Shown here one piece after another: positions 34,401 to 42,900 of a DNA stretch of 64,000 nucleotides (positions are counted from its first letter, which is position 1; each line of letters opens with the position of its first letter). The notes beneath the pieces were generated by a model that saw nothing but the letters and a program-made list of their open reading frames with translations, made no database searches and had not been told where the DNA came from. The DNA comes from Rhizobium sp. 007. GTDB lineage: Bacteria; Pseudomonadota; Alphaproteobacteria; Rhizobiales; Rhizobiaceae. The stretch spans positions 2,728,001 through 2,792,000 of the forward strand of contig NZ_CP064187.1 of assembly GCF_015353075.1 (NCBI RefSeq). Direction: 5' to 3'. Both the position numbers and the translations under genes were made by a program.

Positions 34401-36473
34401 CTAAAACGCCACATCGAATGGTGGTTTCATCGCTTCTGACCTTCCAAGCTTCCCGCCAACTGCTTGCGCAGGAATGGAATGCGCAATCACGTTGATCACA
34501 CCGTCGAAGATGGGAGCAAGAATTCTAGCACCCGATGCGGAAAGATGATCGGGGTCCTTGTACATTACAGTGTCTTTGATCATCGCGTGGCAGCGGGTAG
34601 CGTCGCACAGCTTAGGGAGAGGGTCCACGAGATAGGCATTCTTGCGCTTGGCGACATCGTTCAGCACCATTCTTGCCAACGACTGTCTTTGGTCGGTGTA
34701 GTCGCGCGAGGGAGCAATATCCTCAGAGCGGCTTGTCGTTACGGCTCTCGCTAGTGCTTCGGGGACCGGTACGCCCATCTCAGGAACGTCAAGTACCAAT
34801 ACAGACTTCGTGCCAGCCGCGTCTAACCGTGTGATCGTTTCCTCGAGGCTGTTTCGCACCGGCCCGGACCAGTCTTCGACCGGTGGAGCAGCGTTAGGAT
34901 CGAAGAAGATGCCCTGGTTAGGCAGCTCGGAGCGGTGGACATATTTTGGCCAATAGGCGACTAGAAATACATAAGGGATCTTCTGTGTTTCAATAAAGGA
35001 AAGCGCCGCCTTGTTGTGATCGACGCAGCGTTCGACGTTCTTTTGAGATGCAAATGCGGCGTTAGGGAGCGGTGGGCAACCGCCACGACCGATAAGTACA
35101 CCCTTTATTCCTACCTTACGCCCTGCAAGATCGATTGCAGGAGCCATCGCGGCCGCATGCGAGTCTCCCCAAACGACAAAGGACGGGGGAGCAGTTGTGG
35201 AGTGATCACCCACAACGCAAAGCCGGCCTTCCTCTATGGCCGCGACGGACAGGCCGTTTCCGTTGGTATCGGCAAAGCAACGCGGTTGAGAAAAAGGACT
35301 TTGATCGTAAGTTGCCGCATAAAGCCGGAGCGCTTCCCCACTGAGACGCCACGGCATCCCATGGTAGGCAATGATCGTGCTCCCAACTACAACCGAGGCC
35401 CCAAGTGCCGCCGCGCCCGAAACAAGCGGCGTGACTATACTCATGCCGCCGCCGTGCCTGAATGGTTGCTCGATAAAACGCCACGAGAGGTATCCGAGCG
35501 CGAGCGCGCAAGCAAAGACCATTGCGCCTTCCAACCAGGCCTCCATTCCGAGGTTGAGGTAGCGGGTAAAAACGATAATGGGCCAGTGCCAGAGATAGAC
35601 AGAGTACGAAATCTTTCCGATGAACACCATCGGGGGCGCCATTAGAAGGGCGTAACTCCAACTCCCCCGGGCCTGTGAAAATATCACTGCGGCAGCAGAC
35701 AGGCACGGCAGGAGCGCGTAGTAACCAGGAAAGGGCGTGTCAACATTGTAGGCGAAGAAAGCAGCGATGATTCCAAGCAGGCCAACCCCGGCAATCAAGC
35801 TTTCGCTGCGCTGCGTCAGTTTCGGTGCAGGAACAAGGGCAACCAGCGACCCAAGCAGGAGCTCCCATACCCGAAAAGGAAGCAGGTAAAACCCCTGAGA
35901 TGTGGCGTTGAAGGCCGCCCAGCAGCTGGCGGCAAATGACAAAAAGAATGCCGCTATTAGAATTGCCAATGTCACTGCGCGCGACTTCCGCGTCAGCAGG
36001 AGGGTAAGCGGAAAGAATATGTAGAATTGCTCCTCGACGCTCAGTGACCACGTGTGAAGCAAGGGCTTCGTGTGCGCTTCAAGATCGAAGTAGCCGCTTT
36101 CTCTTTGGAACAGTATATTGGCGGTAAAAGTAGCTGCTCCAATCAGACTTTTAGCGAAGTATTCGAACTCCTGAGGCATGAACAGGAACCACGCCGCGAT
36201 CGTGCTTGCGGCAAGAACCGCGGTGAGCGCGGGCAAAATTCGTCTGATGCGGCGGCTATAGAACTGCCAGATATTGAAGGAGCCCGCCGCGATATCCGAC
36301 GAGATAATTCTGGCCATGAAATAGCCAGAGAGGACAAAGAAAACATCGACGCCAACGAAGCCGCCGGGAAGCCAGGCCAGGCCGATATGATAGAGTACAA
36401 CCGGTATAACGGCGACGGCCCGCAGCCCATCGAGCTCGGCCCTATAACTGGGCCGGCTTTGGCTCAATATCAT
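34401..36473 (-). CDS. OafA-type O-acyltransferase with SGNH C-terminal domain (copy 3)
   Basis: ATG 36473 is chosen because AGGAG lies six bases upstream; the frame extends to 36539. The 690-residue protein begins M-I-L-S-Q-S-R-P-S-Y-R-A-E-L-D-G-L-R-A-V-A-V and has the acyltransferase-3 membrane domain with L-L-H-T-W-S-L-S-V-E-E-Q-F-Y and an SGNH domain with W-G-D-S-H-A and a late D-P-D-H-L-S. It is a close relative of the protein at 30841. Having two similar enzymes suggests acylation of different positions or residues of the same glycan. Confidence 0.88.
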   Translation of the reverse strand: MILSQSRPSYRAELDGLRAVAVIPVVLYHIGLAWLPGGFVGVDVFFVLSGYFMARIISSDIAAGSFNIWQFYSRRIRRILPALTAVLAASTIAAWFLFMPQEFEYFAKSLIGAATFTANILFQRESGYFDLEAHTKPLLHTWSLSVEEQFYIFFPLTLLLTRKSRAVTLAILIAAFFLSFAASCWAAFNATSQGFYLLPFRVWELLLGSLVALVPAPKLTQRSESLIAGVGLLGIIAAFFAYNVDTPFPGYYALLPCLSAAAVIFSQARGSWSYALLMAPPMVFIGKISYSVYLWHWPIIVFTRYLNLGMEAWLEGAMVFACALALGYLSWRFIEQPFRHGGGMSIVTPLVSGAAALGASVVVGSTIIAYHGMPWRLSGEALRLYAATYDQSPFSQPRCFADTNGNGLSVAAIEEGRLCVVGDHSTTAPPSFVVWGDSHAAAMAPAIDLAGRKVGIKGVLIGRGGCPPLPNAAFASQKNVERCVDHNKAALSFIETQKIPYVFLVAYWPKYVHRSELPNQGIFFDPNAAPPVEDWSGPVRNSLEETITRLDAAGTKSVLVLDVPEMGVPVPEALARAVTTSRSEDIAPSRDYTDQRQSLARMVLNDVAKRKNAYLVDPLPKLCDATRCHAMIKDTVMYKDPDHLSASGARILAPIFDGVINVIAHSIPAQAVGGKLGRSEAMKPPFDVAF

Positions 36474-36847
36474 TTCGGCTCCTTTGGAAAGTTCGACCGC
36501 TGAATCGCGGCTATCCGTAGCCGTACGATTTGCCCGCAATGAGGCAGGGACTTCAGATTTCCGCCAAGTGTCATCGCTATATTCTCAATCAAGGACGTCT
36601 CCCTAGCCGCTGACTGCCAGCGAGCCAACAGGTTCGGAGCATTGTTCAGCGGCGCTCCGAGGACCGGCTAGCTTCGTGCGGACGCAAACGGGATCTCTCA
36701 GGTTCGCAGGTAACTTATCCTGCACGTATGCCGTGCTCCGAAACCCCGGCTGAATCGGTCATCCCGGCAATGCGGACTTTCCGATGCTGCCCCCGGTCCC
36801 AACACGGCGAAGGCTCCAGCGTCCACATGATTTCAAGGCTAACGCAC
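36474..36847. other. 374-base gap with no recognised gene
   Basis: Space between the acyltransferase copy 3 start and the GT8-like gene stop, both on the minus strand. I see no recognised domains, RNA genes or clear inverted repeats. It should contain the acyltransferase promoter. Confidence 0.45.
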
Positions 36848-37696
36848 TTACTCCCTCCAGTGATCCGCCACCCAACGTGTCGGGAGGATAAAATGCCGAA
36901 GATGCGCGAAGAACGAGTCCCGCTTCTGCCGCTTTGTCTTGTTGAAACTTGCCATGAGATGTCCAAACAGAGTGTCGGCGCCCCGTGGGTGGTACTTCCC
37001 TCTTATCGCCTGCTCTGGGCGAAGGCCACGAGGGAAAATTACTACTTTTGCGCTCTGGGGGAGCCGCGGCGCAAGGAAGTAATTGAGCGGCCATGCACGG
37101 CGGCAATCTTGACGAAAGTGCAGCACCCACTCGCGCGGGAAAAACTTCGGACCATCCGGAGCGTTCCTGGTCACGAAACGCTGCTCAAACCGGTACTGAT
37201 CCGCAATCACCTGTGGTGCCGCCTTAAATTTCTCTTGCAGCGGTGCGAGCTTGCCCACCGGAAATCGAAATAGCGAAGTCTGTCCTAGCTTTTCAAATGG
37301 CGTGGTCTGATTGCGCGCCATAACAACGTCCTCGGCGCTGCCAACCTCAAAGAACGGATCGAGTGACGCAACAACCACAAGGTCCAAATCGAGGAACAAA
37401 ACTGGGCCGCTGAGTGACCCTAAAGTTTCCCCCCAAAGCCGCGCCTTATTCCAAATGCCTGGGGATTTCTCTGGCATCGTCGGGACGTCTAACGGTGGTA
37501 GGTCCTCGCAAAGAACCTCAGGCCGAATGCCATCTCGCTTATCGGTGAAACATGTGAAGGTAAACGGCGGAGTGATGTTTCTCGCAACCATTGCATAAAG
37601 GCGATTGATATAGGGGGGGCCGAACTTCGTACCCCAATTTATGCAGATCACCTGTTTCGTCGTGCCTACCGCAGGTAGCGTCTCGCTCACAGCCAT
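36848..37696 (-). CDS. GT8-like glycosyltransferase
   Basis: The 282-residue protein has I-C-I-N-W-G-T-K-F at the N-terminus, W-N-K-A-R-L-W near 82-88 and V-L-F-L-D-L-D-L-V-V with a DxD at 103-105, the metal-binding motif of GT-A enzymes. A late H-F-R-Q-D-C region may hold the second metal ligand. GGAG lies just before the ATG. It sits between the accessory island and the rkp core, on the same strand as the core, and could act in the same transcriptional direction. Confidence 0.75.
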   Translation of the reverse strand: MAVSETLPAVGTTKQVICINWGTKFGPPYINRLYAMVARNITPPFTFTCFTDKRDGIRPEVLCEDLPPLDVPTMPEKSPGIWNKARLWGETLGSLSGPVLFLDLDLVVVASLDPFFEVGSAEDVVMARNQTTPFEKLGQTSLFRFPVGKLAPLQEKFKAAPQVIADQYRFEQRFVTRNAPDGPKFFPREWVLHFRQDCRRAWPLNYFLAPRLPQSAKVVIFPRGLRPEQAIRGKYHPRGADTLFGHLMASFNKTKRQKRDSFFAHLRHFILPTRWVADHWRE

Positions 37697-37808
37697 TTGC
37701 TCCGCTATTCCTTTCTAAAATCCCAATGCTTCAAGCGCTTAGCACAGATACGGCGCGTGCCAGCAGATGCAAAATAGCACGGCCATGGTTTCCGTTGTCA
37801 GAAGCCGT

Positions 37809-39032
37809 CTATTGTGACGTGTTGTCTCGAACGACATTGTTGCCGCCCCTGCTAACGATCAGATTGCGACCACCACCGACGATCCTGTTTCCTTCGACAT
37901 TGTTGTTGTCAGCAAAGTCTGCATTGCTTGCGCTGCTGCCAAATGGATAGGCCGGGTCGGTAAAGCAATAGTCCTTGCCTCCGTTGCGGGATCCCAACCA
38001 AACTGCCGGTTGCTTGCGGCCGGAAGAATACCGAAACGTGTTCTGCGTTATTTGATTGAACTCCGGTTTTTGGTGGCGAATAACGCCGCCTTCTCCGCAA
38101 TTGCGATAGACGAATATTCCGCCATTGTCGGAGTTTTCGAATGTATTGCGGGAAATCGTATTTCTTGCAGAACCATCGATCGCGATCAACTCACGCTTGT
38201 CCGTTTTGATGCTGAAGACGTTTCCGGAGATCGTATTGCGGGCTGACTCGGCGTCAAGATATACGGCAACCGCGGTGCTGCGGCCTGATATTTGAGACGA
38301 TATCAAAGCCGCTCCCGTTACGCCCGGCCCCACATAAAAGGGGATGCCATTGGGCGCCTCGATCTGGACTTTTTCAAATCTCACGTTGGCCGGTGCCGCG
38401 GCTTGGGCATAACTGGTGTGGTCAGCCTTGAGTGACGAAGCCTTCATCACTTCGCCGTTCGCATTTTCTCCGAGACCGTAGATCCTGACAAATCCTCTGA
38501 TCCGGCAGTTGCGAATGGTGACATTGCGCGGTGCATCCCATTGCCCTGACGCAATTCGCGTTGAGCGAACGATGATCCCGGTTTTCTGCATGCGTGAACC
38601 ACCGGAACTAACGTCAATTAGCCCCCCGCCACAATCAAGTACCGCGTTTGAAGCGGAACTTCCTTCGAAGATCAGCTGATGGGTCACGACGTCACGCGAA
38701 GACAGCTGGATGTTGCACCGCAAAGAAACCGGCTCTGAACCAGGGGCCCTAATTTTGGAGATCGTCGCCTGTCCGCACGGTGTGTTCTGTCCAGCCTCTT
38801 CGCTTGGTGGCGAGGTGTCGGTGGGGCTTTCCTCGACGGGCGTTAGTGGCCCAGTGTTTTCGCCTTCATCGGGCGACGGCACGGACGGGCCTGGTCGCTG
38901 AGGATGCGGTCTCTGATACCCAAGATCCGGCTGCAAAAAGGAGCTGTCAATATAGGCCGTTCCGCCCTGGCAGCCAACCAACAAGGCGAGGCTCGTTGAC
39001 ATTATGACAGCTTTCGTCTTCCCGAGTATCAT
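37809..39032 (-). CDS. Lipoprotein with right-handed parallel beta-helix
   Basis: The 407-residue protein has a lipoprotein signal (L-A-L-L-V-G-C, Cys near 21), then a proline-rich linker (about 38-85), and a repeat-rich domain with N-T-I-S-x-N-x-F, N-x-I-T-x-N-T-F and V-x-G-N-R-I patterns typical of parallel beta-helix rungs. Such proteins bind or cleave polysaccharides. No catalytic set was identified. It lies 63 bases after rkpJ on the same strand, so it may be co-transcribed with the rkp core and act on the capsule at the outer membrane. Confidence 0.7.
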   Translation of the reverse strand: MILGKTKAVIMSTSLALLVGCQGGTAYIDSSFLQPDLGYQRPHPQRPGPSVPSPDEGENTGPLTPVEESPTDTSPPSEEAGQNTPCGQATISKIRAPGSEPVSLRCNIQLSSRDVVTHQLIFEGSSASNAVLDCGGGLIDVSSGGSRMQKTGIIVRSTRIASGQWDAPRNVTIRNCRIRGFVRIYGLGENANGEVMKASSLKADHTSYAQAAAPANVRFEKVQIEAPNGIPFYVGPGVTGAALISSQISGRSTAVAVYLDAESARNTISGNVFSIKTDKRELIAIDGSARNTISRNTFENSDNGGIFVYRNCGEGGVIRHQKPEFNQITQNTFRYSSGRKQPAVWLGSRNGGKDYCFTDPAYPFGSSASNADFADNNNVEGNRIVGGGRNLIVSRGGNNVVRDNTSQ

Positions 39033-39095
39033 TCTATCTCCGTTGCCCAGCGTAGTGGCGAATCTTCACCCTGCCGACTTCTTACCAGATGTTGG

Positions 39096-40394
39096 TCAAG
39101 GGACGTCTATTTTCATCGGATGTTTTCGGATCGGCGGCTCGACGTATGCGCCCGGCTCGTTGACATTTCGCGCCAGCAACCTCGAGGCAATGCTTTCGGC
39201 AGCAGCCTTCGCTCCCTCTTTCGAATAGAAGTTGCCGCGAACCTGCACGGAGGCTGCGAGCAGTCGCATGAACGCGTCAAGAAGCTTTGCCGATGGCGGT
39301 TGTGGATCTTGCCAGAAACGATCGATGGAACTTGGATCCGTCAGCCCTTCGATATCATAGATCGTAACTCCGAGCGTCTTAACAGGCTTGAGTGCCTGCA
39401 ATGCTGAAAGCGCAGCTGTCGAATTGACGGTGACCATGCCCCGGCTTGCAGCGATCAGCGCCGAGAGATCGCCGCCGTCGATAACCTCAACGCGGCCGGA
39501 CAGGCCGAGCGACAGGGCGGTGGCGTTCACATAGTCGTCCCAGTCGATAAGCCCGTTATCGAGCGGATGCACTTTGACGAGCAGCTTGGCTTCTTGCGGT
39601 GCGTGCTCCGCAAATGAGCGCAGAATAAAACGGATGGCATCCCGCTGGCTGTGGAACGGCGAATGGGCGCGCAACTGATAATCGGTCTCAATCTGCAGGG
39701 GATAGACAAAGAACGCTGCGTTATCGGAAGACAGCCGGCCAACTTTGAAATTCGCCTCGCGAGCCCTCTTGCGGCCGGTTGCGAGCCTCCTCAGCCAGCC
39801 GGCATATTCGGCGAGCGGATGAAACAGCCCGTGGCGCCGGTAATGCGGATAAAAAAGCGAGAAGAACACGGTCGGCAGGTAATAAAGTAAATCGGCGACC
39901 GCTTCCGAGAGAAAAGTGTGACTGTAGCGCCTATTCCAATCCGGCGCCGGCAGGCCCTCCGCAGCCGCAAGTATATGATTCGGATCAACAGGAAAGCGCG
40001 AGTTGGAAGAAAGGCCCTCGCGCTCGATCGTCACCCAATCAGGCCTCAAATGGCCCATCTCGATGGCGTAGATCGAAACGCCCATCGCGCGGGCTTCGGC
40101 GATGGCAGCACGGTGGTAGGGTCTTTCCTCTCCGAGGACGATAAGGTCGGTGATCTTGCGGTCCGCGATGAGATGACGGACATAGCCCGGCCAGGCGGCG
40201 AAAGGACCGCGATAGTTCAAGGCACCACGCCTGCGCCAGAACAGCCAATCCCCGCTGTTGAGGTTGACGCGAACGCACGCGCAGCCTGCTGCCTCAAGAC
40301 GGTCCGCAATCCGGCAATAGAGGATGGACGATGGCCCCTGGAGAAACAGGAAGACGCGTTTCGCCTTCTCCTCTGAGCGGACCTGCACGATCAT
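39096..40394 (-). CDS. rkpJ: RkpJ, KpsS-like capsule Kdo-transferase-type protein
   Basis: The 432-residue protein belongs to the KpsS/LipB capsule family. It starts with V-F-L-F-L-Q-G-P, has V-L-G-E-E-R-P-Y-H, an L-V-K-V-H-P-L-D motif near 285 and V-N-S-T-A-A-L-S-A-L near 330, which mark the CMP-sugar site of the KpsC/KpsS group of beta-Kdo transferases. In E. coli, KpsS adds the first Kdo to lyso-phosphatidylglycerol. It is last of the rkpAGHIJ set; its ATG overlaps the TGA of rkpI by four bases. Symbol by synteny with the Sinorhizobium rkp-1 region. Confidence 0.82.
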   Translation of the reverse strand: MIVQVRSEEKAKRVFLFLQGPSSILYCRIADRLEAAGCACVRVNLNSGDWLFWRRRGALNYRGPFAAWPGYVRHLIADRKITDLIVLGEERPYHRAAIAEARAMGVSIYAIEMGHLRPDWVTIEREGLSSNSRFPVDPNHILAAAEGLPAPDWNRRYSHTFLSEAVADLLYYLPTVFFSLFYPHYRRHGLFHPLAEYAGWLRRLATGRKRAREANFKVGRLSSDNAAFFVYPLQIETDYQLRAHSPFHSQRDAIRFILRSFAEHAPQEAKLLVKVHPLDNGLIDWDDYVNATALSLGLSGRVEVIDGGDLSALIAASRGMVTVNSTAALSALQALKPVKTLGVTIYDIEGLTDPSSIDRFWQDPQPPSAKLLDAFMRLLAASVQVRGNFYSKEGAKAAAESIASRLLARNVNEPGAYVEPPIRKHPMKIDVP

Positions 40395-41986
40395 TGCGCC
40401 GGCAACTCTTTGCTAAGACCAGCAAAGCGCAGCAGCGTTCCGAGCAGGTTCCATGGCGCCTCTTCCCGCGGAGGGACAGGACGCTGCGAATGCGAGCGAG
40501 CGCGACCGAGCGGCACGATCACGTAATCGGTACGAGGATCCGGAAACGGATCGGCAAAAGCCTTCAAGAGTGGCGCATGATCACCGTAGAAGAGCAACCA
40601 GACTGGCCGGTCCAGCGTGTCGAGATGATGGGCCAGGTTTCCAAGCGCGTGATCGGCGCGACGGAGGAGCTCGGAATAGATCTCCACAGGATCCGTGAGA
40701 TCACCGACGCGACCGGCCTCCCAGGGGCCATGGTTGGCCATTGAGGCGACGAACAGGAAATTCTTGATATCCGGATCCTTTTCAATCTCGCGGATGACGC
40801 TTTTCGTCAGCGCCTGATCGCTGACATAAGGGCCGTCGCGCTCCGGATTGTGATCGAATTCGTCGAGCATCATCATGTGATCGAAGCCGAGCTGCGGCAT
40901 TGCCTTATGACGCAGGAAGAAGGTGCGGTCGTAGGGATGAATGAACTGCGTCTTCCAACCGGCATCCTTCAGCTTGTTCGGCCAGACGACATCCGTGTAT
41001 TGGCTTGCGCTCAGATATGGATAGCTCGCATCGATATGCACGTCGTCCGGCTGAAGGCCGCTTAAGATTGCAAATTCGGTGCGAAGCGTATAGCCGCCTT
41101 CGAAAACGCTCGTCATACGGCCCCACTGCGCCGCCCGCTTTCGCAGTCGATCAAGATTGGGAAGCTTTAAATCTTTGACCTCGAAATGACGAAGGTCGAT
41201 GAAGGATTCCGACTGCCAGACGACGATGAGCGGCGGCTCGTTATCGCCGTCCGGATCCCAAAGATCGTGCAGCGCCGACTTCAGCATGACCGACAGCTCG
41301 TGCACGATCTTCTCGCGGCGGCGGCCAAGCCATATGATAAAATGCAGGACGACAGACGTGAACGTGCCGAAGCGGACCGTATTCTTCTTGATATCGATCG
41401 GTCCAACCAGCTGCTGAGTGGCCCGCGAAACCGGCCCGTTCACAGGGCCGTAGAAAAGCGCCAGCCACGGGCCGAAGGCAACGGCAAGTCCGACCAGCAC
41501 CCAGAACACCCGTGCGCTGTCAGGCAAGATATGCGGCTCGAAATAGAAATAGAGCCCGGTCACGCCGAAGACGTAAAGGAACGAGAATATCCAGAAGAAG
41601 ACGTTCAGCGAGGTGGCGTAGAAGATCTCCTTGTATTTGAAGACATCGACGACGAGCGCGATGTCGGAGAAAATCAGCGGCTCTCGGATGAACTTGAATT
41701 TGGCGCGCGAAATCCCGGTGAAAATCACAAAAAAGCTCATCGTCGCCTGCATGGCGTAGATCGGCCGCCACGTCACCGAAAAGAAACCCGCAAAGACCAG
41801 AGCGATAACCGGAAGGCGCGCCGCAAGATCGAGCGCATAGCGTGCGGGTGTTCGCTCGATCTTGTTCTGGCGATAGACGGCAGACGGCATCGCAAACCAG
41901 TCCGTTGCGTAGACGAAGATGCACGTCAGGACGAAGCAGGAGGCAACCAACAGAAAGGGGACGTCATGTAAGCGCAAAGGAACCAT
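40391..41986 (-). CDS. rkpI: RkpI, LTA-synthase/sulfatase-family membrane protein
   Basis: ATG 41986 is preferred to a TTG at 42016. The protein (531 residues) has about five N-terminal membrane helices and a periplasmic alkaline-phosphatase-fold domain with W-Q-S-E-S-F-I-D, F-E-G-G-Y-T-L-R-T-E-F (Thr is the usual nucleophile in LTA synthases), S-M-A-N-H-G-P-W and G-D-H-A-P metal motifs. It resembles phosphoglycerol and phosphoethanolamine transferases. It could modify the capsule lipid or glycan with a phosphoglycerol-type group. Overlap with rkpJ indicates an operon. Confidence 0.82.
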   Translation of the reverse strand: MVPLRLHDVPFLLVASCFVLTCIFVYATDWFAMPSAVYRQNKIERTPARYALDLAARLPVIALVFAGFFSVTWRPIYAMQATMSFFVIFTGISRAKFKFIREPLIFSDIALVVDVFKYKEIFYATSLNVFFWIFSFLYVFGVTGLYFYFEPHILPDSARVFWVLVGLAVAFGPWLALFYGPVNGPVSRATQQLVGPIDIKKNTVRFGTFTSVVLHFIIWLGRRREKIVHELSVMLKSALHDLWDPDGDNEPPLIVVWQSESFIDLRHFEVKDLKLPNLDRLRKRAAQWGRMTSVFEGGYTLRTEFAILSGLQPDDVHIDASYPYLSASQYTDVVWPNKLKDAGWKTQFIHPYDRTFFLRHKAMPQLGFDHMMMLDEFDHNPERDGPYVSDQALTKSVIREIEKDPDIKNFLFVASMANHGPWEAGRVGDLTDPVEIYSELLRRADHALGNLAHHLDTLDRPVWLLFYGDHAPLLKAFADPFPDPRTDYVIVPLGRARSHSQRPVPPREEAPWNLLGTLLRFAGLSKELPAQ

Positions 41987-42022
41987 CGATTTTCTATTAC
42001 CGGCAACAAATGCCAAATCCGA

Positions 42023-42886
42023 CTAAAGCTTGGGCGTGTCAATGCCCGATGATATCCCTGTCTTCAAATGCACAGTCGATGGCGTTGCATGCGTTTCCCT
42101 TGCGCCACGCTTCAATCGATATCGGTACCAGCGCGAAAGCAGCGGCTTGATGAACGGCCCCAGATAGGCAAGCGCCATGAGAGATAGCGTAAAGTGGATC
42201 TTCGAGCGGTTGCGGTCGATACCGGCGATTATGCGCTGTGCAATTGCTTCCGCCGTCCAGGGCTTCACCTTGCCCATGAGAACCTCGGCCTGCCATGGCC
42301 GCATCGTCATTTCACGCTGATACTGGGGTGTCAGCGTGTCAGGCGGAAAGCAGATGGAGACGCGAATTCCCGTTCCGACGGCTTCCGCCTGTACGGCTTC
42401 CGCAAAACCCTTGAGGGCCGATTTAGAGGCGCAGTAGGCCGCATAACCGTGAAGGCCAATCAATGCGGCACCCGACGAGACCACCATGATGGTGCCCTGC
42501 CCCCTCGCCTTCATGCTGTGATAGACGGCACGGGCGGCATTTGCGGTGCCCAGGAGATTTGTGGTTATTTGCTGGTCGAAGGCCGCGGCCGAAATAGCAT
42601 CGAAGGCGGCCGGCTCGACAATGCCGGCAGAGGCGATCAGCACATCGCAGGGGCCGTTTGCCGTTTCACAGGCTTTGACTGCAAATGCCAGGTCCTCATG
42701 CTTGGAAACGTCAGCCGAAACGGCAAAAGAGCTTCCGCCCTTCGATACAGCCTGGACGTCTCGAACCGCCTGATCGAGGCGTGCCGCATCGCGTGCGATC
42801 AGCGAAACACGCTCGCCTCTGGCGGCGTAAGCCTTTGCGACTGCTAATCCGATACCGCTTGAACCGCCGGTTACGATGACATGCAT
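42023..42886 (-). CDS. rkpH: RkpH, short-chain reductase resembling 3-ketosphinganine reductase
   Basis: The 287-residue SDR has T-G-G-S-S-G-I-G (6-13), N110, S137/S138 and Y151-x3-K155, so the catalytic set is complete. The segment I-C-F-P-P-D-T-L-T-P (178-187) is like the P-P-D-T-D-T-P motif of eukaryotic 3-ketodihydrosphingosine reductases, and the C-terminus ends in a hydrophobic helix as in those enzymes. Together with rkpG this suggests reduction of a keto-amino lipid. It lies 14 bases after rkpG in the same operon. Function in rhizobia is inferred from the family. Confidence 0.85.
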   Translation of the reverse strand: MHVIVTGGSSGIGLAVAKAYAARGERVSLIARDAARLDQAVRDVQAVSKGGSSFAVSADVSKHEDLAFAVKACETANGPCDVLIASAGIVEPAAFDAISAAAFDQQITTNLLGTANAARAVYHSMKARGQGTIMVVSSGAALIGLHGYAAYCASKSALKGFAEAVQAEAVGTGIRVSICFPPDTLTPQYQREMTMRPWQAEVLMGKVKPWTAEAIAQRIIAGIDRNRSKIHFTLSLMALAYLGPFIKPLLSRWYRYRLKRGARETHATPSTVHLKTGISSGIDTPKL

Positions 42887-42900
42887 TGCATCGTCCTGCC

